A DNA stretch of 64,000 bases, from NCBI GenBank assembly GCA_963966185.1, contig CAWZYM010000331.1, positions 1,802,501-1,866,500 on the forward strand. The letters are read 5' to 3'. Shown here piece by piece: positions 48,107 through 64,000 of this stretch. Both the position numbers and the translations under genes were made by a program. Under the pieces are notes generated by a model. It did not search any database. It had not been told where the DNA came from and saw only the letters and a program-made list of their open reading frames with translations. Position 1 is the first letter of the stretch. Each line of letters begins with the position of its first letter. This DNA is from Rhabditoides inermis. Taxonomy: Eukaryota; Nematoda; Chromadorea; Rhabditida; Rhabditidae.

Positions 48107-51100
48107 ATGTTGCGGATTGTTGCCTTATTTTGTTTAACTGTTGCCGTTTCCTCTGCGTGCAATGTGACTGACCTACTAGGCAACTGCGACCCGTGTTGTG
48201 CTATGATTTTCGACAGGTGTGTGGTATCTTTGGCTCCTTCATATTATTAAATTCGTTATACATTACTGGAAAAGAGGGGTGGCGCAGTGGATGTGGATGT
48301 GCGCGCAGCTATCAAGCGGAAGGTCCCGGGTTCAATCCTCTCGGCGGCCAATGATGTACCGCTAGTCACGGTGGAGTGACGACCACTCTCACAACTTTCG
48401 TGAGCCTCTAGTCAGAAGTCTGTGACGTCATCTGATCCAAATTCATTACATTCATCGATGGACCCCTTGTAAGCAGCTGGCGACTTGTACTCGAGAGCCT
48501 TAGGTCAGTTCCCTTATTGGCTAGGTCGACGGTTGTATAACTTGAATCTGCTGATAAACAAAATGCCACGATGATCTGAACGTGTTTTGCAAACGCCTCC
48601 CCCGCTTGTTGCGAAAATAATTCTATAAGCGTCACTGCAGCTGAATAGTTTTCTATTTGTGAGAGAGGATCATGAGATATTCTCAGTACTTCCATTAAAT
48701 GAAAATTTCTTTATTTTCAGGGAAGACTGCAGCGGCGATCTGTTCCGAATTAAAAACAACGCCAATGGCATTCTCGGAGCAATGGTGAGCTTTTTACGCC
48801 GAAATACATCTTTTCTTTTTTTTGACACGAAGTAATAAGCAAAACAAGTGTGATGTGTTTTTGTCGCTGATGATAATCCTTCTTATCCCCACGTCTATTT
48901 GGAGCGCGTTTTGCTGAATTGAGCCAATCCTTATCATCACATAACGTCGAAAGGATCATTTGACGTAAGGCCGCGTGGTTTTTGTGAGTGGGTGGAAAAA
49001 TCCGCCCCTAAAACGGAGCGTATTTGTTATTTGTGACAATATTGAAAATGGAACCATATTCAAATCCGTTGAGTATTCTACATAATACCGGTGAGCTTTT
49101 GACATCACTTCTGTGTTTGTACTGGCTAGCTTCGCGTGTAATTCTACGGTTTTTTTGTTTAGCTGGTTGAATCCGGGGTCTTTCTATTTGAGAACAAGAT
49201 GGGGTTCTTGGATAACGACAAATGTCAGCAGAGGTACATAGTTGGGTTGGGTGGCATCGGACGTCTTGAATTCCGTTCTTGGGACCGTAGATGGTGTTGT
49301 GACGCCTTCTGGCTACCATGAGAGTAGATTGCCACACCATAGCGACGGGGTGAATTCAACAAGAATGATTGACTCAGGGGGAGAAGAATCGAACCAGCGA
49401 CAGTAAGATTGAGAGACGAACGCTCTATCCACTGAGCCGCGCCCCTGGCTATGTTCAAGTTCATAGTTCAAAATGTTTTGTGATAAAGACACATTTAAAA
49501 AGAAAAAAAAGAATATTAAATTACATACAACATGAAAAACCTCACCTGGATTGGCATCCAATCCTGATCGCTCTGGTTGTCAGCATTTCGTCTATGAAAT
49601 AGTACTAAAATTGTACATATATCTTTAAAAAAAACTAAAAAAAAACAATGACGAAAGGGCTATACAGTTGAAACAGAGATTTTAGTTGTTAGTGCAATGA
49701 AAATGATGTTATGAACATTGCGTTATCATCAAAATGTTCTACCAGAAAAGCTCCAGATATCGCAAGTTGCGGAAATGAAAAAGGAAAAGAGCGTACTTCT
49801 CTCTGGTTGAAATGGATATAAAAAATATATTTGTGAAAAAGTACGAACTTAAAAAAATACAACATAAAACATATAACTCATAGTCTAAAATGTGTTGTTA
49901 CCGCCATTTTGAGCTATGATACGGTATCATGAACAAAGATCATCAAATGATGAATTATAAAGTTCCCAAGAGAAAGTAAAGTATTACAAAGACACATGAT
50001 AGTAGAAAATCAAAACCTTTATCTAATTAGGTACATAAAACAAAGCAGCAAAGCGGTTCATTAGTATTATTCAACCACGTTACGTTTTAGTCTTTTACTC
50101 TATGGTCTCGCTTTCTCCCCCCCTCTCAATTTAATTGCCGCACCTGCTATACATACTGTGTAATGTGTAATGTATGCAGATCATTGTACCGGATGTTGTA
50201 TCTTGTGCAATTATGTACAAATATTCAGCTAAAGATTACAACAATTAGTTTTCAATTAACTGTATGTGGAGATTCTAATCAAATTATTTCTGTAAAATCG
50301 AGACTTCACTCGAACCTTCTTTCACAAACTTAATTAATGGTCATATAATACAGAAATGACAGGATCTAAACTACCCACGATTTCGAAACGTTTTTTGTTT
50401 GTTGAGAATCTCGATACGTTCGTGCAGATATGCCTAGTCGGTGGCAGAAAAATACGTGTGTCAGAAACAGTTTCGAATTTTCAATAGTACTTTTCCAACC
50501 TCCTCTGTTTCAGTGGGACAACGCCGCCGTTTCAGCCGTTGTCAGATCGCATTGCCTGCTCGAAGTGAGTTAAACATTATTTTTAATAACGTTTACGCAT
50601 ATAGCTATTTGTTATCAATAAGTTGTGCGCGGTATGGTACTTAGATCAGAGGGAAACGTGGAGTCAGCTCTCGGCAAAAGCGCGCAAATCAACAGAGGCA
50701 GACGGTTATGACACCGTATTTCGAACTGGAAAAAACTACTTATCGCTCTGGCGCAGGCTATAGTTGAGATTGAAAAATGTAACAACATATAAAAACATAC
50801 TTTTTTGTTGTTAAAAAAAAAGGTTTTTAAATGTCGCTTTTAGGTGTGGGACCTTCGCAATCAAACAGGACCTGCCATGTCATTCGGATTGGATGGACAC
50901 GAGGCAACGGTGAATTATTAAAAAAAAATTAAAAGTTGCTAACGAAAAGAGATAATCAGAAACGACTTAATAGAGGTTGAGTAGCATAAAGACAGAGAAT
51001 GGGTGAATGGGAAAGTGTGCAGCAGGTAAATGAACCAATCAGGAATCTTCTCGGTTCTCACGCTAAGCTATCAACGTTCACGCTCATTTACTCCGGATTA

Positions 51101-52006
51101 CTGTTGTCTCTTGGTTTACTAGCGGGGAAATGACGCGGGAAATAGAAAGCGCGCGTATGTATAGTAGTATTGCGAAATCATTAAGCGTGAGCAATACACA
51201 CTACACAATACGCACGTGAATAAACATGTGAATGCACGGGGAAAAGGTAAAGAAATATAGGTCATTCCCCCCTTTCAGCGTACGGCAATATCGCTGGCTC
51301 GCCAGACAGACGAGAGTTTTATGCAAATTTGCCCCGATTGTATGTTTTTTTGCTCAAACATGGTAATGAAGGAAATCGAAAAAACGAGCACTAGAGATCT
51401 CTGAGCATTCTATCTGGGCATCTTCTCCAGAAAACTGGGCGCTGTGCGATAAGTTTGAAGAGAGTAATTAAGTTTCGGAGCTTTCCCATTGGAAATCGAG
51501 TCAAAATCAAGGTTTTTGGAGTCTAATTAGAAAACGGACGCGAAAATCAAAAATCGAACACTAGAGGTCGATGAGAACTACTGATACCCATCACATATCA
51601 AAATTTTGTGAAGATTGCCTAATTCTGAAAGGAGTAATTAACTTTAGAAGATGGAGAACACTGCTTCATTAGACTTGCAAATGACCCTCATTTCCCTAAA
51701 AAGAGACCGCCAAGCGCGCGAGTTGCGCGGCCGAATGGTCTCGCACGGGCCGATAACGGTCAAGTGATGCCTCAAATGCTGTCTAGTAAACATTCGGCGA
51801 AATGACTACCGTACGATGAACGGGGGAGGAGGGATGCCCTATACGTATCAGCAATGAACAAGAAAGTCCAGTGATCATGCTGTAGTAACAACTTTTGAGA
51901 GGAGACTTGGATCCCTAATTCTGAATGTATACCATTTCAGGCGTACATGTTGGAGCACTACGCGTGGGATCGCAGAGTGAGCAGTCTGAAGTGCAGATGT
52001 ATCTAG
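48107..52006 (+). CDS. Small secreted cysteine-containing protein (6 exons, about 156 aa)
   Basis: Exons 48107-48216, 48721-48784, 49163-49233, about 50471 or 50514-50564, 50844-50909, 51941-52006. The start ATG follows TTTCAG directly, which suggests a trans-splice acceptor. The N-terminus is a signal peptide (MLRIVALFCLTVAVSSA) followed by paired and spaced cysteines (GNCDPCC, EDC, DKC) and a C-terminal KCRCI. Exons 4-6 read best in phase 0 (VVRSHC, FGLDGHEA, LEHYAWDRR), but exon 3 ends in phase 2. The upstream acceptor at 50470 would restore frame, giving 157 codons including the stop. Joining at 50513 instead gives a different open frame. An ATTAAA signal lies near 52362. Family not recognised. 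Confidence 0.65.
48268..48560 (+). repeat. tRNA-headed SINE-like repeat
   Basis: The head has an A box (GGTGGCGCAGTGGA) and a B box (GGGTTCAATCC). The body ends in CTGATAAACAAA-like sequence, and its 3' part recurs inverted at 29990-30047. It is intronic in the secreted-protein gene. The tRNA-like head is too diverged to call a functional tRNA. Confidence 0.7.
49376..49450 (-). repeat. tRNA-like sequence
   Basis: On the minus strand GGCTCAGTGGATAGAGC forms a good D-arm with A box, and GGTTCGATTC gives the B box. The anticodon stem does not pair convincingly, so it is a tRNA-derived repeat or a tRNA pseudogene rather than a working tRNA. Confidence 0.6.
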
Positions 52007-53064
52007 AAGTTTGAGAAATGGAAAGATGAGAAAAGAGAAGTGCTCAAAGGGAGTGTACGCATTGATTTTCGGTTCAGTTCAGAGTAATAGCATCAGTTTT
52101 GACATATGAAAAAGTCGTTTTGAAAATGCGATCGAACAGAAAGTAAAAAAAAAATGGCACAACTTCGCTGTTCGACGCTTTTGAGCAATTTACTTCGAAA
52201 ACCAGAGAATACACTCCTTTCGAACGCTTTTCGATGTTAGTGGTAGACTTCTTTGCTATAACGCTGCGGAGGTTAGGAAGAAATATGTTTGTAATGTATT
52301 CGTATACGCCATTTTTGTTGTAATGTGATTCATTATGTGTAAATGATTGAGCCTTGAGCCATTAAACATGCTGGAAATAACATGAATAGCGGCGCACTCA
52401 CACTATTCCATCGAATGAGTTAGGGACGGACATCCGACAAAATTTGTGAGAGCGTTGCCATCGTCTAGCTTTTGCTTCCCGGTAGCAGAGAGTAGAAGTG
52501 AGAGAGAGAGAGAGAGAGAGAGAAGTGCGCGGGAGACAGGTCGCGTGATTCAACCTGCAGGTCAACGGGGGGTCGACAGAAGTAGTAGTCGAAATAACAA
52601 TTATAGGTAATAACAATTATCGGTAGATCGGTACAGATGTTAAAAAAAAGTTTCATTTGGCGTAGTGGGTGTGACAACAATAATTGCATTTATATTTTGT
52701 GCACATGCAGTATTCGAAAGAGGATTTGATTCAAATGAAGTGAGTGATTTGGTGATATTGACGGATTAAACAGCTCCAAATAACCTCTATTTCATATCGG
52801 AGGTGCAATGGTGCGTTCTCTGTCGCTCGCCTCATCTCTCTTTTCTCTTTCGCTCACTTTCTCTCTAGAATTAGATATTCGATTGAATGAGAATAAAAAA
52901 AAACGATGATAATAATAACTAATACTACCAATACTATGTACCATACTACCGTAATACTACCAAGCTTTCTTTGTGGTAGCAATTAGCTTTAGCAACACAG
53001 AGATGGAAGCGGTACGGCAGTCAGTTTATATAGGCAATGTTGTGTGACGCATGTTTGACAACAA
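52007..53064. other. Convergent intergenic region
   Basis: Holds the 3' ends of the two flanking genes and a short GA tract at 52498-52524. No gene seen. Confidence 0.5.
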
Positions 53065-54331
53065 TCATACAACGGTCTGGTTGTTCTGGAAGTATCTGAT
53101 GGCCTTCTCCAGCCTCTTCCTTCCATTCTCTGACTGGAGTCGAGCGAGCGGCGAGTCCATCGCAGCCGTCACGTTGGCGCGCAGATCGGAGGGAACCTGA
53201 AACGAAATATGCATTTTTCATTTCATACCTATGCAAATTGTACGCAAGTTCTACATACACAATAATGATCATAATAAGAAACAATTAGAAGGTCGCGGTG
53301 AAGTTTTTCGATTCCCGCCGCATTCTCGATTTTTCGCTTGCTCTCTCGCGGTCACTCACCGCGCCAATTGTGCTGTCGGCGAATGAGCGTTTCTTTATTT
53401 TGATGTACATAAAAATCCAGAAAAAAATCAATGAGCTGACCGCGTTTTTGATGTAGCGCACCACATCTAGCTGGATCTTGGCAAAGTCGCCCTTGTACTT
53501 GCTGTCGTCCGCATTGTGAAGCTTCTCGGCCTGGAAAAAGAATGGTTTTACACTACATTTTTCGCTGGGATTATTTAGCTGGGATTATGAAATACGACAT
53601 GGGTTGCGATTTGGGAAAAAAACACAAATTCCAACGTGTTTACGAGAAAAGTCTCACCTTCGCGATGATCGTCTCGTTGACGATAGGCTTGACAGCTTTG
53701 ATCGACTTGTGGTAGAGTTGCGAGAGGAACTTGTCCTCGGAGGACAGACGCTCCAGCACTGCTTTCACCTGCGAGGAAATGATTCAAAAACAAGATCAAC
53801 ATGATCAATACTCATGCATGATCAATTGGCCAGCATAATAATTTGCTACAGTATCCCGGAAAATGGTCATGCGCACAGTGTGACACGATTAGTCGAAACT
53901 ATTTTTTTTTTAATAACTAGACGCAATCGAGTCTCGCAGATAATAGGATCAGACGACAAATCAGTTACTTAAGGTTTGGAGTAGCAATGATCTACACTTC
54001 TACACGAACCTTCTTCCTCACTGCCTCGTCGTCGATGGTCTTCACAAACTTTCGCGACGCGTTGATCGGCCGGCCCTGGTTGTACAGCGACACCAACTGG
54101 AGAATGGGAAATGTGTGTTTATCTAACTCTACGATAAATCACAACAAGTGTTCAAGTTCCTGCGGACACTTACTTTACCGCTGAAACGTTTAACGCTGTA
54201 GTGCACAAGAAACACACCTCTTCTATTTTCTCCTCACTCAGCCCTGTTCCGTCGAGCTTGGCACGGAATACGGACTCATCCAGGCAATCAGACAGGGTGA
54301 ATAGTGAGAGGAGGAAGATGACGTGAAGCAT
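53065..54331 (-). CDS. Secreted helical protein, possibly SXP/RAL-2 (DUF148)-like (5 exons, 177 aa)
   Basis: Exons 54331-54218, 54096-54010, 53768-53658, 53530-53441 and 53196-53065, all phase 0, summing to 534 nt. The N-terminus (MLHVIFLLSLFTLSDC) is a clear signal peptide. The mature part is Lys/Glu/Ala-rich and predicted helical by eye: LSEEKIEELVSLYNQ, INASRKFVKTIDDEAVRKK, FLSQLYHKSIKAVKPIV, RLEKAIRYFQNN. Length, secretion and helical pattern resemble nematode SXP/RAL-2-type proteins, but I cannot confirm the family motif, so the name is tentative. The intron after exon 4 uses GTCAGC as donor. Confidence 0.78.
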
Positions 54332-55369
54332 TCCGAATATGAGATGTGTTTCAATGAATCACAAACAAAACGATCGCGGTTGGAGCACGAGCGGCAATCT
54401 CGCACCCCAATCGCGCTTGTTAGCGGCTTTGCGAGCGCGAAATCCGATCATATTGCCACAAAATGGGCTGGGTTGTTAAAAAAATGCTTCGTTATGGTCA
54501 TGGTCATGGGTGAACGTTCAAATAGATATGCACACATTTTAACATGTCGATTAGTAAATTGTAAATCTCAGGGGAATGCACATGTTTCCTGGTGGCGGAT
54601 CGGGCAGTAGAAGATTCGGGTAAGTGGAAAACTGGTCCAACAACATATCATTGCACATACATTCATTTTTCATTCAAAAATTATGGGTATATGTAAGGTG
54701 AGGTGAGTCGACAAGGTGTGCAGACAGGATACAACTATGACACGTATTTTGTAACAAGTGCAAGAATGAGAACAAGATTATTTCAATTGTTTTGTTGATT
54801 TGAAAACGAGAACAAGAACGAATTGACTTATATAGAGACCGTCACCTATATTTTCAATGGGGATTATTAGAAACATTAGTTACATAATTATATTCAGTTA
54901 TTGTAGTAGATTCCAACAAGTATTCATTTGTAGCGTTTGGATGTCTTGTTTTTGATGTACGCGCATCAAGAGCGCGCGATTCCGAGGGCGCGATGTCGCA
55001 TTCAGAGGGTCACTGAAGAAGATTTTTTTCTTGGCAAAGGCGAGAATCGCATAGAAATCAATACATTAGCCAACAAAAACGACCAGAATACAACAACATG
55101 TTGAGGCTGGGGGAGGGGGGGGGGGTATTTTTTTGTACAATTATACAATTTTTCTATTTTTATGTACATTTTCTCAACGTTTTAAGTGAACTTCTTACTA
55201 AACACAGAGGACGCTCAACGCTTCTTTTCAAGTTTGCACTCAATCCGCGAGAGGTTCTAACTACAGGGAGTTCCCAGCACTTGTTTTTGGATTTTTGAGC
55301 AAAAGTCCGCAGTGAATCAGCCCGCCCGGAGACGGAGCGGGCCGGCACGCCTCGCCTAGGCCGGATTCA

Positions 55370-55530
55370 TCCCATTGGTCCACCGTATGACCGGGAATCA
55401 GATGGCACTCCGAGACGCGCCGAGCCCACAATGTCTACCCTTGGCGCCCTAATAAGAGAGGTCAGCTAGTGGATGGGGGTCCCTGCCAACCGCCTGAAGC
55501 CCTCCTTATGGTCCACCGTATGACCGGAAG
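55370..55530. repeat. Direct repeat of GTCCACCGTATGACCGG
   Basis: Two copies about 134 bp apart in a GC-richer island within AT-rich DNA. Origin unknown. Confidence 0.6.
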
Positions 55531-56385
55531 TTAACCGGCAGCTTGCTGGAGACCCGATAGACCACGTCCAGACCACGCCCCCTTTTTACACTGGAGTGTG
55601 ACGTCACAATCACTTTTTTTGGAGTTTTTGGTTAGGAACAACATCACCCCGTCGGCTGAAATTTGTACGGCCATTCATTTCTCCTCTCTCCATTACAGTG
55701 GTCTGCTGGGCACATATATGAATGTTTGAATGTCACATCGGTTCGATGGAAGATGGAGTGGAAGCAGTGAAAGGCTATAGGGACTTAAACTGATGCTGAA
55801 ATTGTTTACATCCACTCTCACTCACTTTTGTATGACATGATCGGCGAGGCAAGAAAGCACGTCGATCGAAAAAAAAACAGACGTTTTGATGACTTTTAGA
55901 AATATTTTCATGCCGTTTGTGAAAAATATTGAAATTGAAAATTTATCAAAAATTTATTTAAATCCAACATGTGACGCATATTTACGCAACGATATGAGTT
56001 ATGATTTTTAACAAAATTTACTGCGTTTAGCAGATCATTTTTCTATCAGCTGTTCCCGCAAAATTCGAAAAAGAAACACATATTAAAAATGTTATCCAAA
56101 ATAAGAATGACATAAGAAACAATATAAACACATGGAAATAAATTGACTTTAATGAAACAGCTGATAGTGTGGTCAAATTGTGTAACTTCGTTCAAGTTGT
56201 GCACACACCCTCGAGCTGATTAAAAGTTATTAAATTCTACATTTTTCACTCCAATTTCCAAATGATTTTTTAAAACTAATTTGTTTCAGAATGTATTTTT
56301 GCATTAACATAATGTACTCATTGGATCGTAAACAATGACTTGTTATATCTACGCATACACCCAGATTCAGAGGGTACACTACCTT

Positions 56386-56451
56386 TAAGTCAAGAGCACA
56401 TACGAATTGTCTTTTACAAACCACATGCTTGATGAAGCTACCATGAAACGT
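56386..56451 (-). ncRNA. Predicted 21U-RNA locus, 5' T at 56406
   Basis: Core ACGTTTCA at 56451-56444 with CAAT ending 38 nt downstream. Intergenic. Confidence 0.6.
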
Positions 56452-57279
56452 ATGGAAAGTTATCAAAAATGTTGGTATATGTACAATCTAGGAATGTACA
56501 AAGTTTCTAAACAGCATCGCAAATGTGATCACGCTTCGGGTTGGCACAGTTTGCTTGCCATATTCCTCACCTTCTCATTTTCCTCAACATTCACTTTCCC
56601 ACCGTTTCGTCACTCAATTACTCTCCGTGTCAATCACTCTCCCTTTTCCTCTCTCTGGTATTGTATGTTTGTGTTCCCCTGTCCCTATCTCGCGCTCCCA
56701 TCTCTAGTGAAAGTCGCGGCTCGACCGCAATCGCAAAGTGTGCTAATTGCTCCCGGTTTACAAAATGTATTTTATCTATTCGAGTAAACATCAGCATTAG
56801 CACCGTTGTTTTATAACAGACAATAATTCGTGATCATTCATAATGATCAATTTCCCATGAATCACCCTAGTCCGCTAGGGTGATCTTAGGCGGATCTCGC
56901 GAGGCGATAAGCGGACCATCCCAACCAGCCGCACGGCGATCAGAGACCTCTGAAATATGCAAATTCCATAGTCTCCGAACCGGCTGGCTGATAGCATCTC
57001 CGGTCTGTTCCAGCGCTCTCGCGCCGATTCTTCCATTCTGCTCGCTTTCCTTTTCTGTGTTCCTCTGTATTGTTTATCCGAGTTTGCGATCTTTCGGCGA
57101 ACCGTGTTTCACTTTCCCAGACTAATCCCGCTCTCGCTTTTTCAGCAAACTTCCTATGCGTATTTGCGGTTTGGATTACTGTATTTTGAATGCTAATGTG
57201 TAACTATGATTTGCAGATTCTTAGCTGTTTCACCGGATGTGCTGATTGTCTTCTGATAAGAAGCATTTTCCACGCAGCT

Positions 57280-63625
<6,346 letters not shown>

Positions 63626-63732
63626 GTGAGTGATGAGAGTGTACAAGAATAATATATATATGTATTCTACCAATCACACACTGCTTACACGTCAGTACAC
63701 TTTATTGTACAGAGTGCGTAGTAGCACCCACT

Positions 63733-64000
63733 GTTAAAGGCACACTGGCGACTTGTTTCTGCCACAACCTGCCACAACTCCTCATTTTCACACGAACAAA
63801 ACGTTTGGCGGTGACAGGAATCGAACCCGCGAAGATTAGGGTCTTAACGCAGCGCACATGCACTGAGCCATGAAGCAAGTGGCAAGACGTTGTTCATTTG
63901 CGCTTATGTCTCCGACCTCAGTTTTTGCAGTGAAGCGTTGGCGGAAAATTCGAATTTTGAGCTGCATTCTTGGCAGTGGCAGAATCGAAAGTAACGCAGA
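63733..64000 (-). mobile_element. TIR element with internal tRNA-like module, copy 3 (cut by window end)
   Basis: Starts TTAAAGGCACACTGGCGACT. The minus-strand tRNA-like module at about 63811-63880 has A box TGGCTCAGTGC and B box GGTTCGATTCC. It is closely similar to 1385-1724 and in the same orientation. Confidence 0.8.

Larger units (their letters stand above)
54332..57279. other. Intergenic region, mostly AT-rich
   Basis: About 2.9 kb. It has a C/G-rich block at 55315-55590 in which GTCCACCGTATGACCGG occurs twice (about 55378 and 55511), and one predicted piRNA locus (56386-56451). No coding exon supported. Confidence 0.5.

Noticed and set aside
49376..49450. Functional tRNA gene on the minus strand
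   Set aside because: D-arm and T-arm boxes are good but the anticodon stem does not pair; called tRNA-derived repeat.

Overview
ORGANISM. The window is animal (nematode) DNA. It carries spliced genes with many short exons (18 to about 200 bp), GT-AG introns down to about 42 bp, an ELAV-type RNA-binding protein, a nuclear hormone receptor with a nematode-type P-box, small secreted proteins of nematode character, several ATGs placed directly after a splice-acceptor AG (as in trans-spliced genes), an RTE-like retrotransposon and abundant CT/GA microsatellites. A diplogastrid such as Pristionchus fits best; this is inference.

LAYOUT. 1950-11867 (-): 17-exon acetyl-CoA hydrolase/CoA-transferase gene, 480 aa, with a 5'-truncated, broken RTE-like element (4856-7730, +) in intron 8, flanked by a 12-bp target-site duplication. 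13387-21072 (-): 15-exon ELAV-like gene, 427 aa, three RRMs. 24419-31926 (+): 17-exon gene of unknown function, 404 aa, with 232 perfect TTGA units and a palindromic MITE in its introns. 32425-33165 and 36701-37546 (-): two paralogous three-exon genes of an unrecognised family, with a hAT-like MITE and a large dispersed repeat between them. 39002-44769 (-): nuclear hormone receptor. 46.2-47.3 kb: doubtful coding pieces. 48107-52006 (+): small secreted cysteine-containing protein. 53065-54331 (-): secreted helical protein, 177 aa. 57280 to beyond the right edge (+): at least 22 exons, signal peptide, cysteine-rich N-terminus, long charged low-complexity tail.

MAIN FINDING. The octamer ACGTTTCA (usually TACGTTTCAC) occurs 32 times on the two strands; about 2 are expected by chance. 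In 19 of the 32 a YAAT tetramer follows on the same strand with its T 38-40 nt after the octamer. Five one-mismatch octamers that I noticed have the same spacing. None of the 24 modules is in a coding exon: 20 are intronic and 4 intergenic. They occur on both strands and cluster at 2-30 kb and 56-63.5 kb. This is the architecture of nematode type I 21U-RNA (piRNA) loci: in C. elegans a CTGTTTCA core about 40 bp upstream of YRNT, whose T is the first base of the RNA. The window therefore looks like a piRNA cluster with a lineage-specific core (ACGTTTCA, YAAT), built partly by local duplication.

REPEATS. A further striking family has terminal inverted repeats and an internal tRNA-like Pol III module. 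The rest are dispersed repeats, tRNA-headed SINE-like copies and CT/GA tracts in most introns. I see no functional link between the protein genes. The piRNA-like modules are threaded through several of them regardless of gene orientation.
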